Shown: positions 17,991 through 27,641 of the stretch, one piece after another
Position numbering within the stretch: the stretch's first letter is position 1
Layout of the letters: every line of letters begins with the position of its first letter
From: Candidatus Woesearchaeota archaeon
GTDB lineage: Archaea; Nanobdellota; Nanobdellia; Woesearchaeales; ARS49
Direction of reading: 5' to 3'
Assembly: GCA_016929895.1 (NCBI GenBank)
Contig: JAFGHW010000015.1
Location: forward strand, 1 to 54,947
Length of the DNA: 54,947 nt
Notes under the pieces: generated by a model
Seen by the model: only the letters and a program-made list of their open reading frames with translations
Database searches by the model: none
What the model was told of the DNA's origin: nothing
Translations under genes and position numbers: made by a program

Positions 17991-18581
17991 ATGGCAACAC
18001 CTTTGGATATTGGATTGATAGCAAAATTTGACATAATATTTCCATTTCTGTTAATTATAATACTAGTCTATGCATTCCTGAGCAGGATGAAATGGTTTGA
18101 AGAAAAACAAGGAATGGCTTTTTTAATAGCATTTTTATTAGCAATAATGACATTAATGTCGCCAATAGCAACAAGAACAATCAACATGATGGCGCCATGG
18201 TTCATACTATTAATGATTTTTGCAATCTTTTTACTGATATCATATCAAGCACTAGGAGTATCAGAAGGAACAATAACAGAAGTAGTAACAAAATCACATT
18301 ATTCCAAAACAATAGTATGGTGGGTGATTGCATTAGCACTAATAATTGGAATCGGCTCATTAGCAACAGTAGTCTCGCAAAGAGAAGGATTCATAAGCAA
18401 ACTAGGCCAACCAACAGAAGAAACCGCACCAACAGAAGAAACAGGATTCTGGCAAACAGTTGTAAACCCAAAAGTATTAGGAGTTGCGCTAATATTTTTA
18501 ATAGCAATGTTCACAATATCCAGACTTGCAGGAACACCACCAGAATCATTATCACCTAAAGAACAACCAAAAAAGGAATAA
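17991..18581 (+). CDS. polytopic membrane protein, paralog 3 of 3
   Basis: FDIIFPFLLIIILVYAFLSR; starts 1 nt after the upstream stop. Confidence 0.8.
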   Translation: MATPLDIGLIAKFDIIFPFLLIIILVYAFLSRMKWFEEKQGMAFLIAFLLAIMTLMSPIATRTINMMAPWFILLMIFAIFLLISYQALGVSEGTITEVVTKSHYSKTIVWWVIALALIIGIGSLATVVSQREGFISKLGQPTEETAPTEETGFWQTVVNPKVLGVALIFLIAMFTISRLAGTPPESLSPKEQPKKE

Positions 18582-18608
18582 CATATACATCAGTTCTACT
18601 AAAAAAAA

Positions 18609-19232
18609 TTATTTTTTAATCTTTTTCTTTTTAACAGCTTCTTTCTTGGAAAGAGTAGACAGTTTAGAAACAGATTCTGTCAAGTCAGGCAAAACCTTTG
18701 AAAAAACCTTTTCCATTGCCTTGATTTCAGTACCAACATCCATCAAACTCTTATCATAATCGCTAATCTTGGAAATAATTGCCCTATGCAAACTATCAAC
18801 ATCTGCTCTGATATCCTTAAACCCCTGCTCCAATTTATCCAACCTAGAATCAGAAGAATCCTGCCAATCCTTAAATTTGACTAAATCTTTAGAAATGCTT
18901 CTCCACTTTTCATCAATAATTGCCTCTACAATCTCCTCAGTATTATCCGGAGCTTTTGACTCTGGAGCAAAACTCGGTGCAGGAGTCTTAGCAACAGGAG
19001 GAGAAAAAGGCTCTGCAGGAGTCCTTGCCTCAACCTGCGAAATCGCGTCATAAATCTGCGCAGAAGAAAAACCCTGAGTTTTCAAATAATCAATAATTTG
19101 GTCATTAGGATACCCCTGGGCTTTTAAGTTACTAACCTGCTCAATAGGCAAAGCAGAAGAAGAAGGCGGGGGAGGAACATCCTCTTGTTTTTTCGCTTTC
19201 TTAAACAAATCACCTAATTTCATCAATATCAA
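18609..19232 (-). CDS. Pro-rich protein with UBA-like helical motif and coiled coil (possible archaellum/pilus accessory)
   Basis: QVSNLKAQGYPNDQIIDYLKTQGFSSAQIYDAI then Pro-rich linker and coiled coil. Confidence 0.7.
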   Translation of the reverse strand: MILMKLGDLFKKAKKQEDVPPPPSSSALPIEQVSNLKAQGYPNDQIIDYLKTQGFSSAQIYDAISQVEARTPAEPFSPPVAKTPAPSFAPESKAPDNTEEIVEAIIDEKWRSISKDLVKFKDWQDSSDSRLDKLEQGFKDIRADVDSLHRAIISKISDYDKSLMDVGTEIKAMEKVFSKVLPDLTESVSKLSTLSKKEAVKKKKIKK

Positions 19233-19310
19233 CTCTTTTAATCAACACATTACAATATAGTTTTATAAATTTTTCTAAAAAGCAGGGCTTTTTAGAAGCC
19301 CAGAAAAACA

Positions 19311-19784
19311 TTACGTATTTTTCGCCGGTTTTGGTATAGATTCTTCTTTATCTTCTTCTTTTTCTTCCCTTGCATCAATAACATCATTAATAATATTCTC
19401 AATATGGTCAATACGAACAAACTTAACAGGATCCAAATAATCAATGACCTTGGCCAGCACCTTAACTTCAGATTTGGTAGCCAAAAGCTTTAATTCCCGA
19501 ATAATCCTGGTGATATTATCCTGGATATCGTTAATAGTCCTTCTAAGCTCGCTGATCTCTGAATAAATGTCTTTTAAATCCCTGTTAGTTTTCTTATGAT
19601 GCGACAGCATGTTTTGCTCAATAACAACCAGGTTCTTTCGTAACTCGCTATACCTGCCTTCATAAATCCTTAATCTGGCTGCAAGGCCAGTACTAGTTAC
19701 AGAAGGCATTTTAGGCACTTCTTGGGCTGGCTGCTTTTTAGGAAATAATGAGCGCCTTGACATTGTTTTTTCAACCATTTTCAA
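19311..19784 (-). CDS. coiled-coil protein, FlaC/FlaD-family-like accessory
   Basis: ARLRIYEGRYSELRKNLVVIEQNM...LLATKSEVKVLAKVIDYLDPVKFV. Confidence 0.65.
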   Translation of the reverse strand: MKMVEKTMSRRSLFPKKQPAQEVPKMPSVTSTGLAARLRIYEGRYSELRKNLVVIEQNMLSHHKKTNRDLKDIYSEISELRRTINDIQDNITRIIRELKLLATKSEVKVLAKVIDYLDPVKFVRIDHIENIINDVIDAREEKEEDKEESIPKPAKNT

Positions 19785-19849
19785 ATCAAATATTCAATAA
19801 GTAATAAAATTGTGTAACTATAATGAAGTAGTGCTGGATTTTGAGCAGT

Positions 19850-19871
19850 AAATATATTGCAAAATATATTT
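19850..19871. promoter_or_regulatory. inverted repeat upstream of RHH gene (candidate operator)
   Basis: AAATATAT-TGCAAA-ATATATTT, 8-bp perfect arms. Confidence 0.4.
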
Positions 19872-19928
19872 TATAATAAAAACTATGAAAAGATATATAA
19901 ATGTATTGTTTTTTTATATGTATAAAAG

Positions 19929-20069
19929 ATGAAAAAAACAATATCCGCAACAGTAGATATAGAATTAATCAAATGGATTAAAAAAAGGATTTCTAAAGAA
20001 AAAAAATACCGAAACAAATCACATTTAATCGAAATAGCCCTCGAAAAAATGAAAGAGGAAGAAGAATAA
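19929..20069 (+). CDS. 46-aa ribbon-helix-helix protein
   Basis: MKKTISATVDIELIKWIKKRISKEKKYRNKSHLIEIALEKMKEEEE*; below the ORF-track cutoff; TAATG stop/start overlap with the next gene. Confidence 0.75.
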   Translation: MKKTISATVDIELIKWIKKRISKEKKYRNKSHLIEIALEKMKEEEE

Positions 20070-22318
20070 TGGCTAACTACGAAGTAATACGAGAAGGGGA
20101 AGACATAACACTCAGAATTAACTGCGAAGCACTGGAATATTTTCCATCAATAGAAGAAGAACCAAGGGCAATGGCACTGGTGATAGATATAATAGCAGAA
20201 GCAGGAACAATAACAAAAATAATACTCGAACAAAAAAGAGATTACGAATATGACAATGAACAAACAGAACTATTAGTAGAAATAGCCAATCTCTATAAAA
20301 TAATAACAAAACAAAAAACAGGAATAATAAAGCCAGAATGCCAAACATACACGGGACCAAGATACATTGAATTACAAAATATTATTTTCAATGAACTCAA
20401 AACAAGCCCAATAGATGCATACTTGAGCCTAAGAAAAATTGCCTACACAGAACAAAGCATACTTAAAAAAACAACACTAACACGGCAAGCAAAAACATGC
20501 ATACAAGAATTCCTGCAAGAAACACAACAAATAATGCATTCCCTGGAACAAACTAAATTATTCAAAAAAGCAAAAGAAGACATAACAGAACACAAAAAAG
20601 GCAGCAGAGAAATCTACAGAAAAATCTTCATGCCAATAATAAAACCCGATTTCATGTACACCAAACTGCTTTCAGCATACCCATCAGACGCAGAACAATT
20701 AGACAGCTACATGATAGGAGAAACAGAAGTAACAATATTCCAAATGCCCAACAGCGTGCAAACACTATACCACATAGTACCCCCGGAATTCAAGCTAACC
20801 GAAGAAAAATATGAAATACTAGATGCTGCAAGAAAAATACTGGCAGAACACAAACCAAAAAGAACAGAATTCACAGACCCAGAAAGAATGCGCCAAGTAT
20901 TTCAAAATATAGGAAGCGACCTTCTTGACGAATTAGCAGGATACAGAAACATAAAGTTAAGAGAAAAAGAAAAAAAAGAACTATCCCAAATTCTGGTCAG
21001 ATACACAGTAGGATTCGGACTAATAGAAGTTCTATTAGAAGACGAGCAAATACAAGACATAACAATAAACAGCCCAATGGGAAGAATCCCATTATTCATA
21101 GTACACGGAGAATATGGAGACTGCATAACAAACATAATCCCAACCCCCACAGAAGCAGAGTCCTGGGCCTCAAAACTCAGGATGATCTCTGGACGGCCTC
21201 TAGACGAAGCAAACCCAATTCTAGACACGGAATTGCGATTGCCACAAGCCAGAGCAAGAGTAGCAGCCATAACTGCGCCACTAAATCCAACAGGACTGGC
21301 ATATGCTCTAAGAAGGCACAGAGGAAAGCCCTGGACTCTGCCACTTTTTATAAAATATAAAATGATAACACCATTAGCAGCAGGACTAATAAGCTTTCTA
21401 ATAGACGGAGCAAGAACAATTCTAATCGCAGGAACAAGAAGCTCTGGAAAAACAAGCTTTCTCGGAAGCATAATGGTAGAAATAATGCGAAAAGGAAGAA
21501 TAATAACAGTAGAAGACACACTAGAACTTCCAACAGACGCCCTACGTAAATTAGAGTACAACATCCAATCAATGAAAGTAGCCTCTGCATTAACCCGAGG
21601 AAGCACAGAAGTAACAGCAGATGAAGGAATAAGAACAACATTACGATTAGGAGATTCAAGCTTAATAGTCGGAGAAGTAAGAAGCACAGAAGCAAAAGCA
21701 CTCTACGAAGCAATGAGAGTAGGCGCCCTAGCCAACGTGGTAGCAGGAACAATACACGGGGATTCACCGTACGGAGTATTTGACAGAGTAGTAAATGACC
21801 TGGGAGTTCCAAAAACATCATTCAAAGCAACAGACATCATAATCATAGCAAACCCGATCAGAAGCCCAGACGGACTGCATAAATGGAGAAGAATAACACA
21901 AATAACAGAAGTAAGAAAACACTGGGAAAACGACCCATTACGAGAAGCGGGATTTGTTGACCTAATGAAATACGACGCCAAAACAGACCAACTAGTGCCA
22001 ACACCTGATTTATTAAACGGAGACTCAGAAGTCCTGAAATCCATCGCCGGAAATGTAAAAGAATGGGCAGGAAACTGGGATGCAGTATGGGAAAATATAG
22101 AATTGCGCGCAAAAATCAAAGAAAACCTATTTGAATACTCTGAAAAACTCAAAAAACCAGAATTATTAGAAGCAGACTTTACCGTATTAGTAAATGACGA
22201 ATTCCACCAAATAAGCGATGAAGTAACAGAAGAAACAGGAAAACTAGATTCAAAAAAAATATTGTTTAAAATGAATGAATGGCTAAAAAGAAACACCAAA
22301 AAATACGAAGAAGAATGA
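20069..22318 (+). CDS. type II/IV secretion system ATPase (FlaI/ArlI-GspE family)
   Basis: ILIAGTRSSGKTSFLGSIMVEI Walker A, ITVEDTLELP, SLIVGEVRSTEAKALYEAM, GTIHGDSPYG. Confidence 0.92.
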   Translation: MANYEVIREGEDITLRINCEALEYFPSIEEEPRAMALVIDIIAEAGTITKIILEQKRDYEYDNEQTELLVEIANLYKIITKQKTGIIKPECQTYTGPRYIELQNIIFNELKTSPIDAYLSLRKIAYTEQSILKKTTLTRQAKTCIQEFLQETQQIMHSLEQTKLFKKAKEDITEHKKGSREIYRKIFMPIIKPDFMYTKLLSAYPSDAEQLDSYMIGETEVTIFQMPNSVQTLYHIVPPEFKLTEEKYEILDAARKILAEHKPKRTEFTDPERMRQVFQNIGSDLLDELAGYRNIKLREKEKKELSQILVRYTVGFGLIEVLLEDEQIQDITINSPMGRIPLFIVHGEYGDCITNIIPTPTEAESWASKLRMISGRPLDEANPILDTELRLPQARARVAAITAPLNPTGLAYALRRHRGKPWTLPLFIKYKMITPLAAGLISFLIDGARTILIAGTRSSGKTSFLGSIMVEIMRKGRIITVEDTLELPTDALRKLEYNIQSMKVASALTRGSTEVTADEGIRTTLRLGDSSLIVGEVRSTEAKALYEAMRVGALANVVAGTIHGDSPYGVFDRVVNDLGVPKTSFKATDIIIIANPIRSPDGLHKWRRITQITEVRKHWENDPLREAGFVDLMKYDAKTDQLVPTPDLLNGDSEVLKSIAGNVKEWAGNWDAVWENIELRAKIKENLFEYSEKLKKPELLEADFTVLVNDEFHQISDEVTEETGKLDSKKILFKMNEWLKRNTKKYEEE

Positions 22319-24456
22319 ATTCAGACCAAATTCAAGGACTTGTAGAAAAATACAAACAAAGACTAAAAGAACAACTAGAACTAAAAACACTGCCAACCAA
22401 ACAAGTAATAACAAGAGAATACAAAGCATTTAAAAAAGAAGCAATGCCCGGCCAAATGAACTATTACGAAAAAGCATGCAATTTCTCATCAAAAATACTA
22501 AAAATAAAAGTAAGCCCAAAAAAATCAATGAATCTAAAAGAATCAATAAACATCTGCCACCTAGAAACAACACCCACAGGAATAATATCATTATCAATTA
22601 TTTTTCCGATTATTTTTATTTTTTTAGGAGCGGTTTTTAGCTTATTCGTACTAAGTTCAATATTCTTCCTTTTATTATTCCTTTTCACAGGAATCGCATT
22701 AATATTTGTCCTGCAGAAATTCCCAGAATACCTTGCCAACAAATGGAGAATGAAAGCAAGCAATCAGATGGTTCTCTGCATTTTTTATGTAGTCACATAC
22801 ATGAGGCATACTTCAAATCTTGAAAATGCAGTAGAATTTGCTTCAGAACATTTAGCAGCACCACTATCACTTGACCTAAAAAAAATAATATGGAATGTGC
22901 AAACAGGAGTTCATGAATCTGTAAAAGAATCCCTTGATAGCTATTTAGAAACATGGAGAAAATGGAACAGTGAATTTGTAGAAGCATTTCATTTAATCGA
23001 ATCATCACTATACGAAAGCTCTGAAGAAAGAAGACTTCTGACACTAGAAAAATCGTTAGACACAATACTAGAACAAACATATGAAAAAATGCTTCATTAT
23101 GCCCAAAATCTAAAATCACCAATAACAATGCTGCACATGATGGGAATAGTCCTGCCAATACTAGGCCTAGTTGTATTGCCCTTGGTTGTGAGCTTTATGG
23201 AAAACATAAGATGGTGGCATATAGCTGCCATCTATAATGTTATACTGCCCATTGTTGTTTACTTTTTCACCAGAAAAATATTAACAAAAAGACCAACTGG
23301 CTATGGAGACACAGACATAACAGAACTAAACCCTGAATTAAAAAAATACAAAAACATAGTAATACGTGTTGGAAAAACCGACTTGCAGATAAATCCGCTG
23401 ATTATATCTGGATTCATAGGTCTTGTATGTTTAATAATTGCCCTACTTCCAGTAATAATTCACTGGATTAATCCTCTCTATGAAATAGACTTTTTTCTAG
23501 GATTCAAATTATTAGGATACCGCGAAAGCCTAAACTTCCCAGGAACAATAGTCGGGCCATATGGACTGGGAGCATCTATCATTAGCCTGTTATTTCCGAT
23601 ATCACTAGCATTCAGCATTGGACTCTATTACCATCTAAGAAGCGGACAAGTAATAAAAATAAGAGAAAAAACACGCAAACTAGAAAACGAATTCTCCTCA
23701 GCATTATTTCAACTAGGAAACAGGCTGGGAGACGGCATTCCAGCTGAAACTGCATTCTCAAAAGTAGCAATAATGCTAAGAGACACTGTAAGCGGAAGAT
23801 TTTTCCAGCTGGTTGCAACAAACATAAGCAAACTAGGAATGGGAGTAAAACAAGCAATATTTAATCCTAAATCAGGAGCAATAGTATTTTTCCCATCAGA
23901 AGTAATACGAAGCTCGATGAAAGTATTAATAGAAAGCATAAACAAAGGACCAAAAATAGCTGCCCAAGCATTACTGAATGTTGCCAGATATATCAAGGAG
24001 ATTCATAGAGTCAATGAACGTTTGAAAGACCTGCTTGCAGACATATTATCTGACATTAAATCACAAATCGCTTTCATGGCGCCTGCAATAGCAGGAATAG
24101 TAATCGGCATTACCTCTATGATAACTTATATTTTATCTGCACTTTCTGCTAACATACAGCAATTAGGAACCACTGGAGTCGGTGACAGGATAGCCCAAAT
24201 TGCATCTCTTTTTGGAGACGGAATCCCAACCTATTATTTTCAATTAGTGGTTGGGGTTTATGTTTTCCAAATAGTATACATCTTAACTATTTTAGCAAAT
24301 GGAATAGAAAACGGAGAAGACAGACTGCAAGAAAAAAACAGTTTGGGAAAGAATTTAATACGAAGCACAATATTATATGTTATTTTAGCATTAATAGTAA
24401 TGCTTGTTTTTAACTTGATTGCATCGCAGATAATAACTGTGACAGGAGTGTTCTAG
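22315..24456 (+). CDS. type II secretion F-family membrane platform protein (FlaJ/TadC-like, two F domains)
   Basis: Two cytoplasmic helical T2SSF-like regions flanked by TM helices (EFSSALFQLGNRLGDGIPAETAF). ATGA overlap start at 22315. Confidence 0.88.
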   Translation: MNSDQIQGLVEKYKQRLKEQLELKTLPTKQVITREYKAFKKEAMPGQMNYYEKACNFSSKILKIKVSPKKSMNLKESINICHLETTPTGIISLSIIFPIIFIFLGAVFSLFVLSSIFFLLLFLFTGIALIFVLQKFPEYLANKWRMKASNQMVLCIFYVVTYMRHTSNLENAVEFASEHLAAPLSLDLKKIIWNVQTGVHESVKESLDSYLETWRKWNSEFVEAFHLIESSLYESSEERRLLTLEKSLDTILEQTYEKMLHYAQNLKSPITMLHMMGIVLPILGLVVLPLVVSFMENIRWWHIAAIYNVILPIVVYFFTRKILTKRPTGYGDTDITELNPELKKYKNIVIRVGKTDLQINPLIISGFIGLVCLIIALLPVIIHWINPLYEIDFFLGFKLLGYRESLNFPGTIVGPYGLGASIISLLFPISLAFSIGLYYHLRSGQVIKIREKTRKLENEFSSALFQLGNRLGDGIPAETAFSKVAIMLRDTVSGRFFQLVATNISKLGMGVKQAIFNPKSGAIVFFPSEVIRSSMKVLIESINKGPKIAAQALLNVARYIKEIHRVNERLKDLLADILSDIKSQIAFMAPAIAGIVIGITSMITYILSALSANIQQLGTTGVGDRIAQIASLFGDGIPTYYFQLVVGVYVFQIVYILTILANGIENGEDRLQEKNSLGKNLIRSTILYVILALIVMLVFNLIASQIITVTGVF

Positions 24457-24463
24457 AAAGGAA

Positions 24464-24567
24464 TGGGACGTGAGGGATTTGAACCCTCGACACCACGGTA
24501 TCTGAAAACAAAATTTCAGGTGATGACTTCTTCAGCCGTGTGCTCTCCCAGGCTGAGCTAACGTCCC
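24464..24567 (-). tRNA. tRNA-Phe(GAA) with a 30-nt intron at 37/38 (intron 24500-24529)
   Basis: GGGACGT-TA-GCTC-AGCCTGGGA-GAGC-A-CACGG-CTGAAG[intron]A-CCGTG-GTGTC-GAGGG-TTCAAAT-CCCTC-ACGTCCC-A; 4-bp CTGA:TCAG helix with 3-nt bulges AGA and ATA at the splice sites; no encoded CCA. Confidence 0.93.
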
Positions 24568-24608
24568 ATACGACTATAGAAAAAAAGACGGTTTAAAAGG
24601 ATTTCGGT

Positions 24609-26108
24609 TCAAAAATCCTTAATCTTCTTCATGCCTGTAACAAGCATAAACAAAGCATTCTGCAAATCCTTAATCTTAACCCTTTTCTGCTCTGTGGAAT
24701 CACGCTCTCGTATAGTAACATCATCATTTTCCAAACTATCAAAATCAATAGTAATACAAAAAGGACAACCAATCTCATCCATTCTAGCATATCTTTTACC
24801 AATACTCCCAGAAGAATCAAAAAAAACCTCATAACAGCTGTTCAATAAATCATAAACTTTTTTAGATTTTTTAACAATCTCCGGCTTGTTAGACAGCAAA
24901 GGAAAAACAGCTGCGCTAATAGGCGCCAAGCCAGAAGGAAGCGAAAGAAAAATCCGTTTTTCATCTTTCTTTTTTTCTTCCTTATACGAATGCTCTAAAA
25001 CAGCATAAAAAGTCCTGTCAACACCTATAGAAATCTCATAAACATGAGGAATTAATTTTTTGCCATCGGGATAAACATACTGCATATCCTGATTACTAGC
25101 CTGCATATGGCCTTTTAAATCAAAATCAGTACGATAATTATTAGCAATCAATTCAAGCCAACCAACACTTGTCTTAACCTCAAAATCCCAAGTCTCTTTA
25201 GAATAAAAAGCCCTGTCATCCTTAGAAACCTCTCTGAAACGCATTGAATCCAAAGGAATACCATATTTTTCATACAATTGCTGAACCCTTGCCAAATAAT
25301 ACGCAACTAACTTACCAGAAACAATCTTATCTTCAACTAATTTACCTGCACTAATCAATTCAACACCATGACTTCCCTGCCTTTGGATACTAATTTCATA
25401 ATCCTTAACCTCGTCAAAATTTTCAATTACATCTATTTTATCAGGATCAAAAAAGATTTCAGTCTCCATCTGAGAAAACTCAACAGACCTTAACAAAGTC
25501 TGCCTTGGCGAGATTTCATTACGAAAAGAACGACCAACCTGAGAAATACCGACAGGAAGTTTTATCCGCATAGTTTTGTTTAATCTAGAGAAATCCAGGA
25601 AAATAGACTGGCAAGTTTCAGGCCTTAAAAAACAATCAACCATAGACTTAATCCCTAATTCTGCCTTAACCATCAAGTTAAACAAAACAGTCTTGTTTAA
25701 ACTTCCTTTACACTTAGGACACTTAATATTGTTGGCTTTAATCTCCTTATCATACTCCTCAACAGGCATTGCCTCTGGAAATTCTTTGCCTGTTTTTTCA
25801 CCCAATAACTTATCAGCACGATAAATAGAATTACACTTTGAACACTTAACTATAGGGTCATTAAAACTCTTTAAATGACCCGAAGCCTTGAAAACATCAA
25901 CAGGCATAATCTGCGCCCCTTCAATTTCTAAAAAATTCTCCTTTTGAACCAATTCTTTTCTCCAAATATCCACTACTTTTCTTTTAATAGAAGCTCCGTA
26001 GGGGCCGTAATCAAACATACCTGCAGGAGCAGAAGGATAAATCTCACTAGAAGGGAAAAAAATACTCCTTCTCAAAGCCAAATTAACAACATCTTCATAT
26101 TTAGACAT
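24609..26108 (-). CDS. glyS: glycyl-tRNA synthetase (archaeal/eukaryotic type)
   Basis: RRSIFFPSSEIYPSAPAGMFDYGPYGASIKRKV, GRSFRNEISPRQTLLRSVEFSQMETE. Confidence 0.93.
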   Translation of the reverse strand: MSKYEDVVNLALRRSIFFPSSEIYPSAPAGMFDYGPYGASIKRKVVDIWRKELVQKENFLEIEGAQIMPVDVFKASGHLKSFNDPIVKCSKCNSIYRADKLLGEKTGKEFPEAMPVEEYDKEIKANNIKCPKCKGSLNKTVLFNLMVKAELGIKSMVDCFLRPETCQSIFLDFSRLNKTMRIKLPVGISQVGRSFRNEISPRQTLLRSVEFSQMETEIFFDPDKIDVIENFDEVKDYEISIQRQGSHGVELISAGKLVEDKIVSGKLVAYYLARVQQLYEKYGIPLDSMRFREVSKDDRAFYSKETWDFEVKTSVGWLELIANNYRTDFDLKGHMQASNQDMQYVYPDGKKLIPHVYEISIGVDRTFYAVLEHSYKEEKKKDEKRIFLSLPSGLAPISAAVFPLLSNKPEIVKKSKKVYDLLNSCYEVFFDSSGSIGKRYARMDEIGCPFCITIDFDSLENDDVTIRERDSTEQKRVKIKDLQNALFMLVTGMKKIKDF

Positions 26109-26148
26109 AAGAAAAAGAGAAAGATAATCGATTTAAATAAGTTTTGAT

Positions 26149-26289
26149 TCAAAACCAAGGAATGTTAATATAACCCTGATTGTTCAGATACCACAGAATA
26201 GCGATTATTATTACGATAATGATAATCCATTTTAATAAACCGCTTTTCCTTTTATAAAGGTCTGCGCCTGGAATTTGTTGTCTAGCCAT
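26149..26289 (-). CDS. 46-aa single-TM protein
   Basis: MARQQIPGADLYKRKSGLLKWIIIIVIIIAILWYLNNQGYINIPWF; SD-like GGTGAT upstream of ATG 26289. Confidence 0.6.
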   Translation of the reverse strand: MARQQIPGADLYKRKSGLLKWIIIIVIIIAILWYLNNQGYINIPWF

Positions 26290-26333
26290 TGATATCACCT
26301 TTTTAGATATTAATAAAATTCTAGTATATATAA

Positions 26334-27536
26334 TTAACTCTTTAACCAATCAATTTCATCCTGGTCAAAATCAAATTCATCAGCTAATTTAGATGAAATA
26401 GCAGTATTATTCTGAAAAATTGCCTTTATGTGCGGCAGAGTATCCTGCAAAGCCCTCTTAGCAGAACAATGAGTCTTGCCGGCAATCTTCTGAGCAATAG
26501 CCTTTCTCTTAGCATACTTCATATTAGCCTGCCAAATCGTTAACAACCGCCGAGTCTGCTCGTATTTAATCGAGGATTTATACTTCTTATCCTTTGCACA
26601 AGCAACACCCGCAGTTAACAACATATTAACATATGCAAGAAAATGCCAGTGCTGCCATCTTCTTATTCTGCCCCTGAAAACATCTGCCCTGCTAATACAA
26701 TCAAAAGCCCTTGACAAATCAGAATGATTAGTATACTCATAAGGCATGTTATGATCAATCCATAACAAGCATTTATCCAAATCCAAACTAACATTATTAA
26801 AAGCAGACAAAGCAATAAGCGGGTCAGAATTTTTAAAAACCTTAATCAGAGCAGTTTCAATAGACTCAATCTGATTTCTTTCAGACAAAGAATCAACAGA
26901 TTCCTTAGTTAATTGTTTAGAATGAGTCAAAGACTGTAAATCATTAATTGCAGCGCGCAAATCCCCGCCTGCGCGTCTTGCCAAAGATTTCAAGGCAGAA
27001 TCTTCAAATTTTATTTTTTCTTCATTGCAAATATTCTTTAAAATCTTAAAAATAACAATATGCGTTAGACCTGGAAATTCAATCTTTAAAGACTTGGTCC
27101 GCAAAGAACTAAATTTTTTATCAAAAGGATCATTAGCAGTCAAAACCACAGGAAAAGCACTGTTTGCAATGAGTTTTGTTAAGGCAGGAACGCCCCCCCT
27201 GTCCTTGTTTCCTGACAAACCATCAATTTCATCAACCAAAATAATCTTGCCCTGAGAAAACAGTGACTGCTGTTTTAAGGCATTGCCTAATTTTTCATTA
27301 ATCTGGTCTGCATTTCTAACATCAGAAGCATTAACCTCAATAATTTCCAAATCAAGTTCATTAGCCAAAGCATGAACTGCGCAAGATTTACAAGAACCAG
27401 AAGGACCATACAGCAAAACGGCATTCTTTTTTTGAGTTTTAAAACCCCTAATAAAAGACCTTAAAGACAAAGCTGGCTTAGACTGCGGAATATCCTCAGA
27501 ACACTTAGGAGCATATTTAACAATCCATGGCTTCAT
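26334..27536 (-). CDS. rfcL: replication factor C large subunit
   Basis: WIVKYAPKCSEDIPQ, GPSGSCKS variant P-loop, ILVDEIDGLSG, GDLRAAINDLQ. Confidence 0.88.
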   Translation of the reverse strand: MKPWIVKYAPKCSEDIPQSKPALSLRSFIRGFKTQKKNAVLLYGPSGSCKSCAVHALANELDLEIIEVNASDVRNADQINEKLGNALKQQSLFSQGKIILVDEIDGLSGNKDRGGVPALTKLIANSAFPVVLTANDPFDKKFSSLRTKSLKIEFPGLTHIVIFKILKNICNEEKIKFEDSALKSLARRAGGDLRAAINDLQSLTHSKQLTKESVDSLSERNQIESIETALIKVFKNSDPLIALSAFNNVSLDLDKCLLWIDHNMPYEYTNHSDLSRAFDCISRADVFRGRIRRWQHWHFLAYVNMLLTAGVACAKDKKYKSSIKYEQTRRLLTIWQANMKYAKRKAIAQKIAGKTHCSAKRALQDTLPHIKAIFQNNTAISSKLADEFDFDQDEIDWLKS

Positions 27537-27641
27537 TTAATCTAAGAAGGGTTTCTTATTTATATATTTAATTAAAGTACAGAATATACAGCAAGCTTTA
27601 AAAATAGAACATAATTAATTGCCGTAATTGGAGGGGTATTA

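Noticed and set aside
20902-21687. 261-aa antisense ORF inside the secretion ATPase gene
   Set aside because: Low-complexity Ser/Ile/Leu-rich translation, opposite a strongly conserved ATPase; shadow ORF typical of AT-rich A-rich coding strands.
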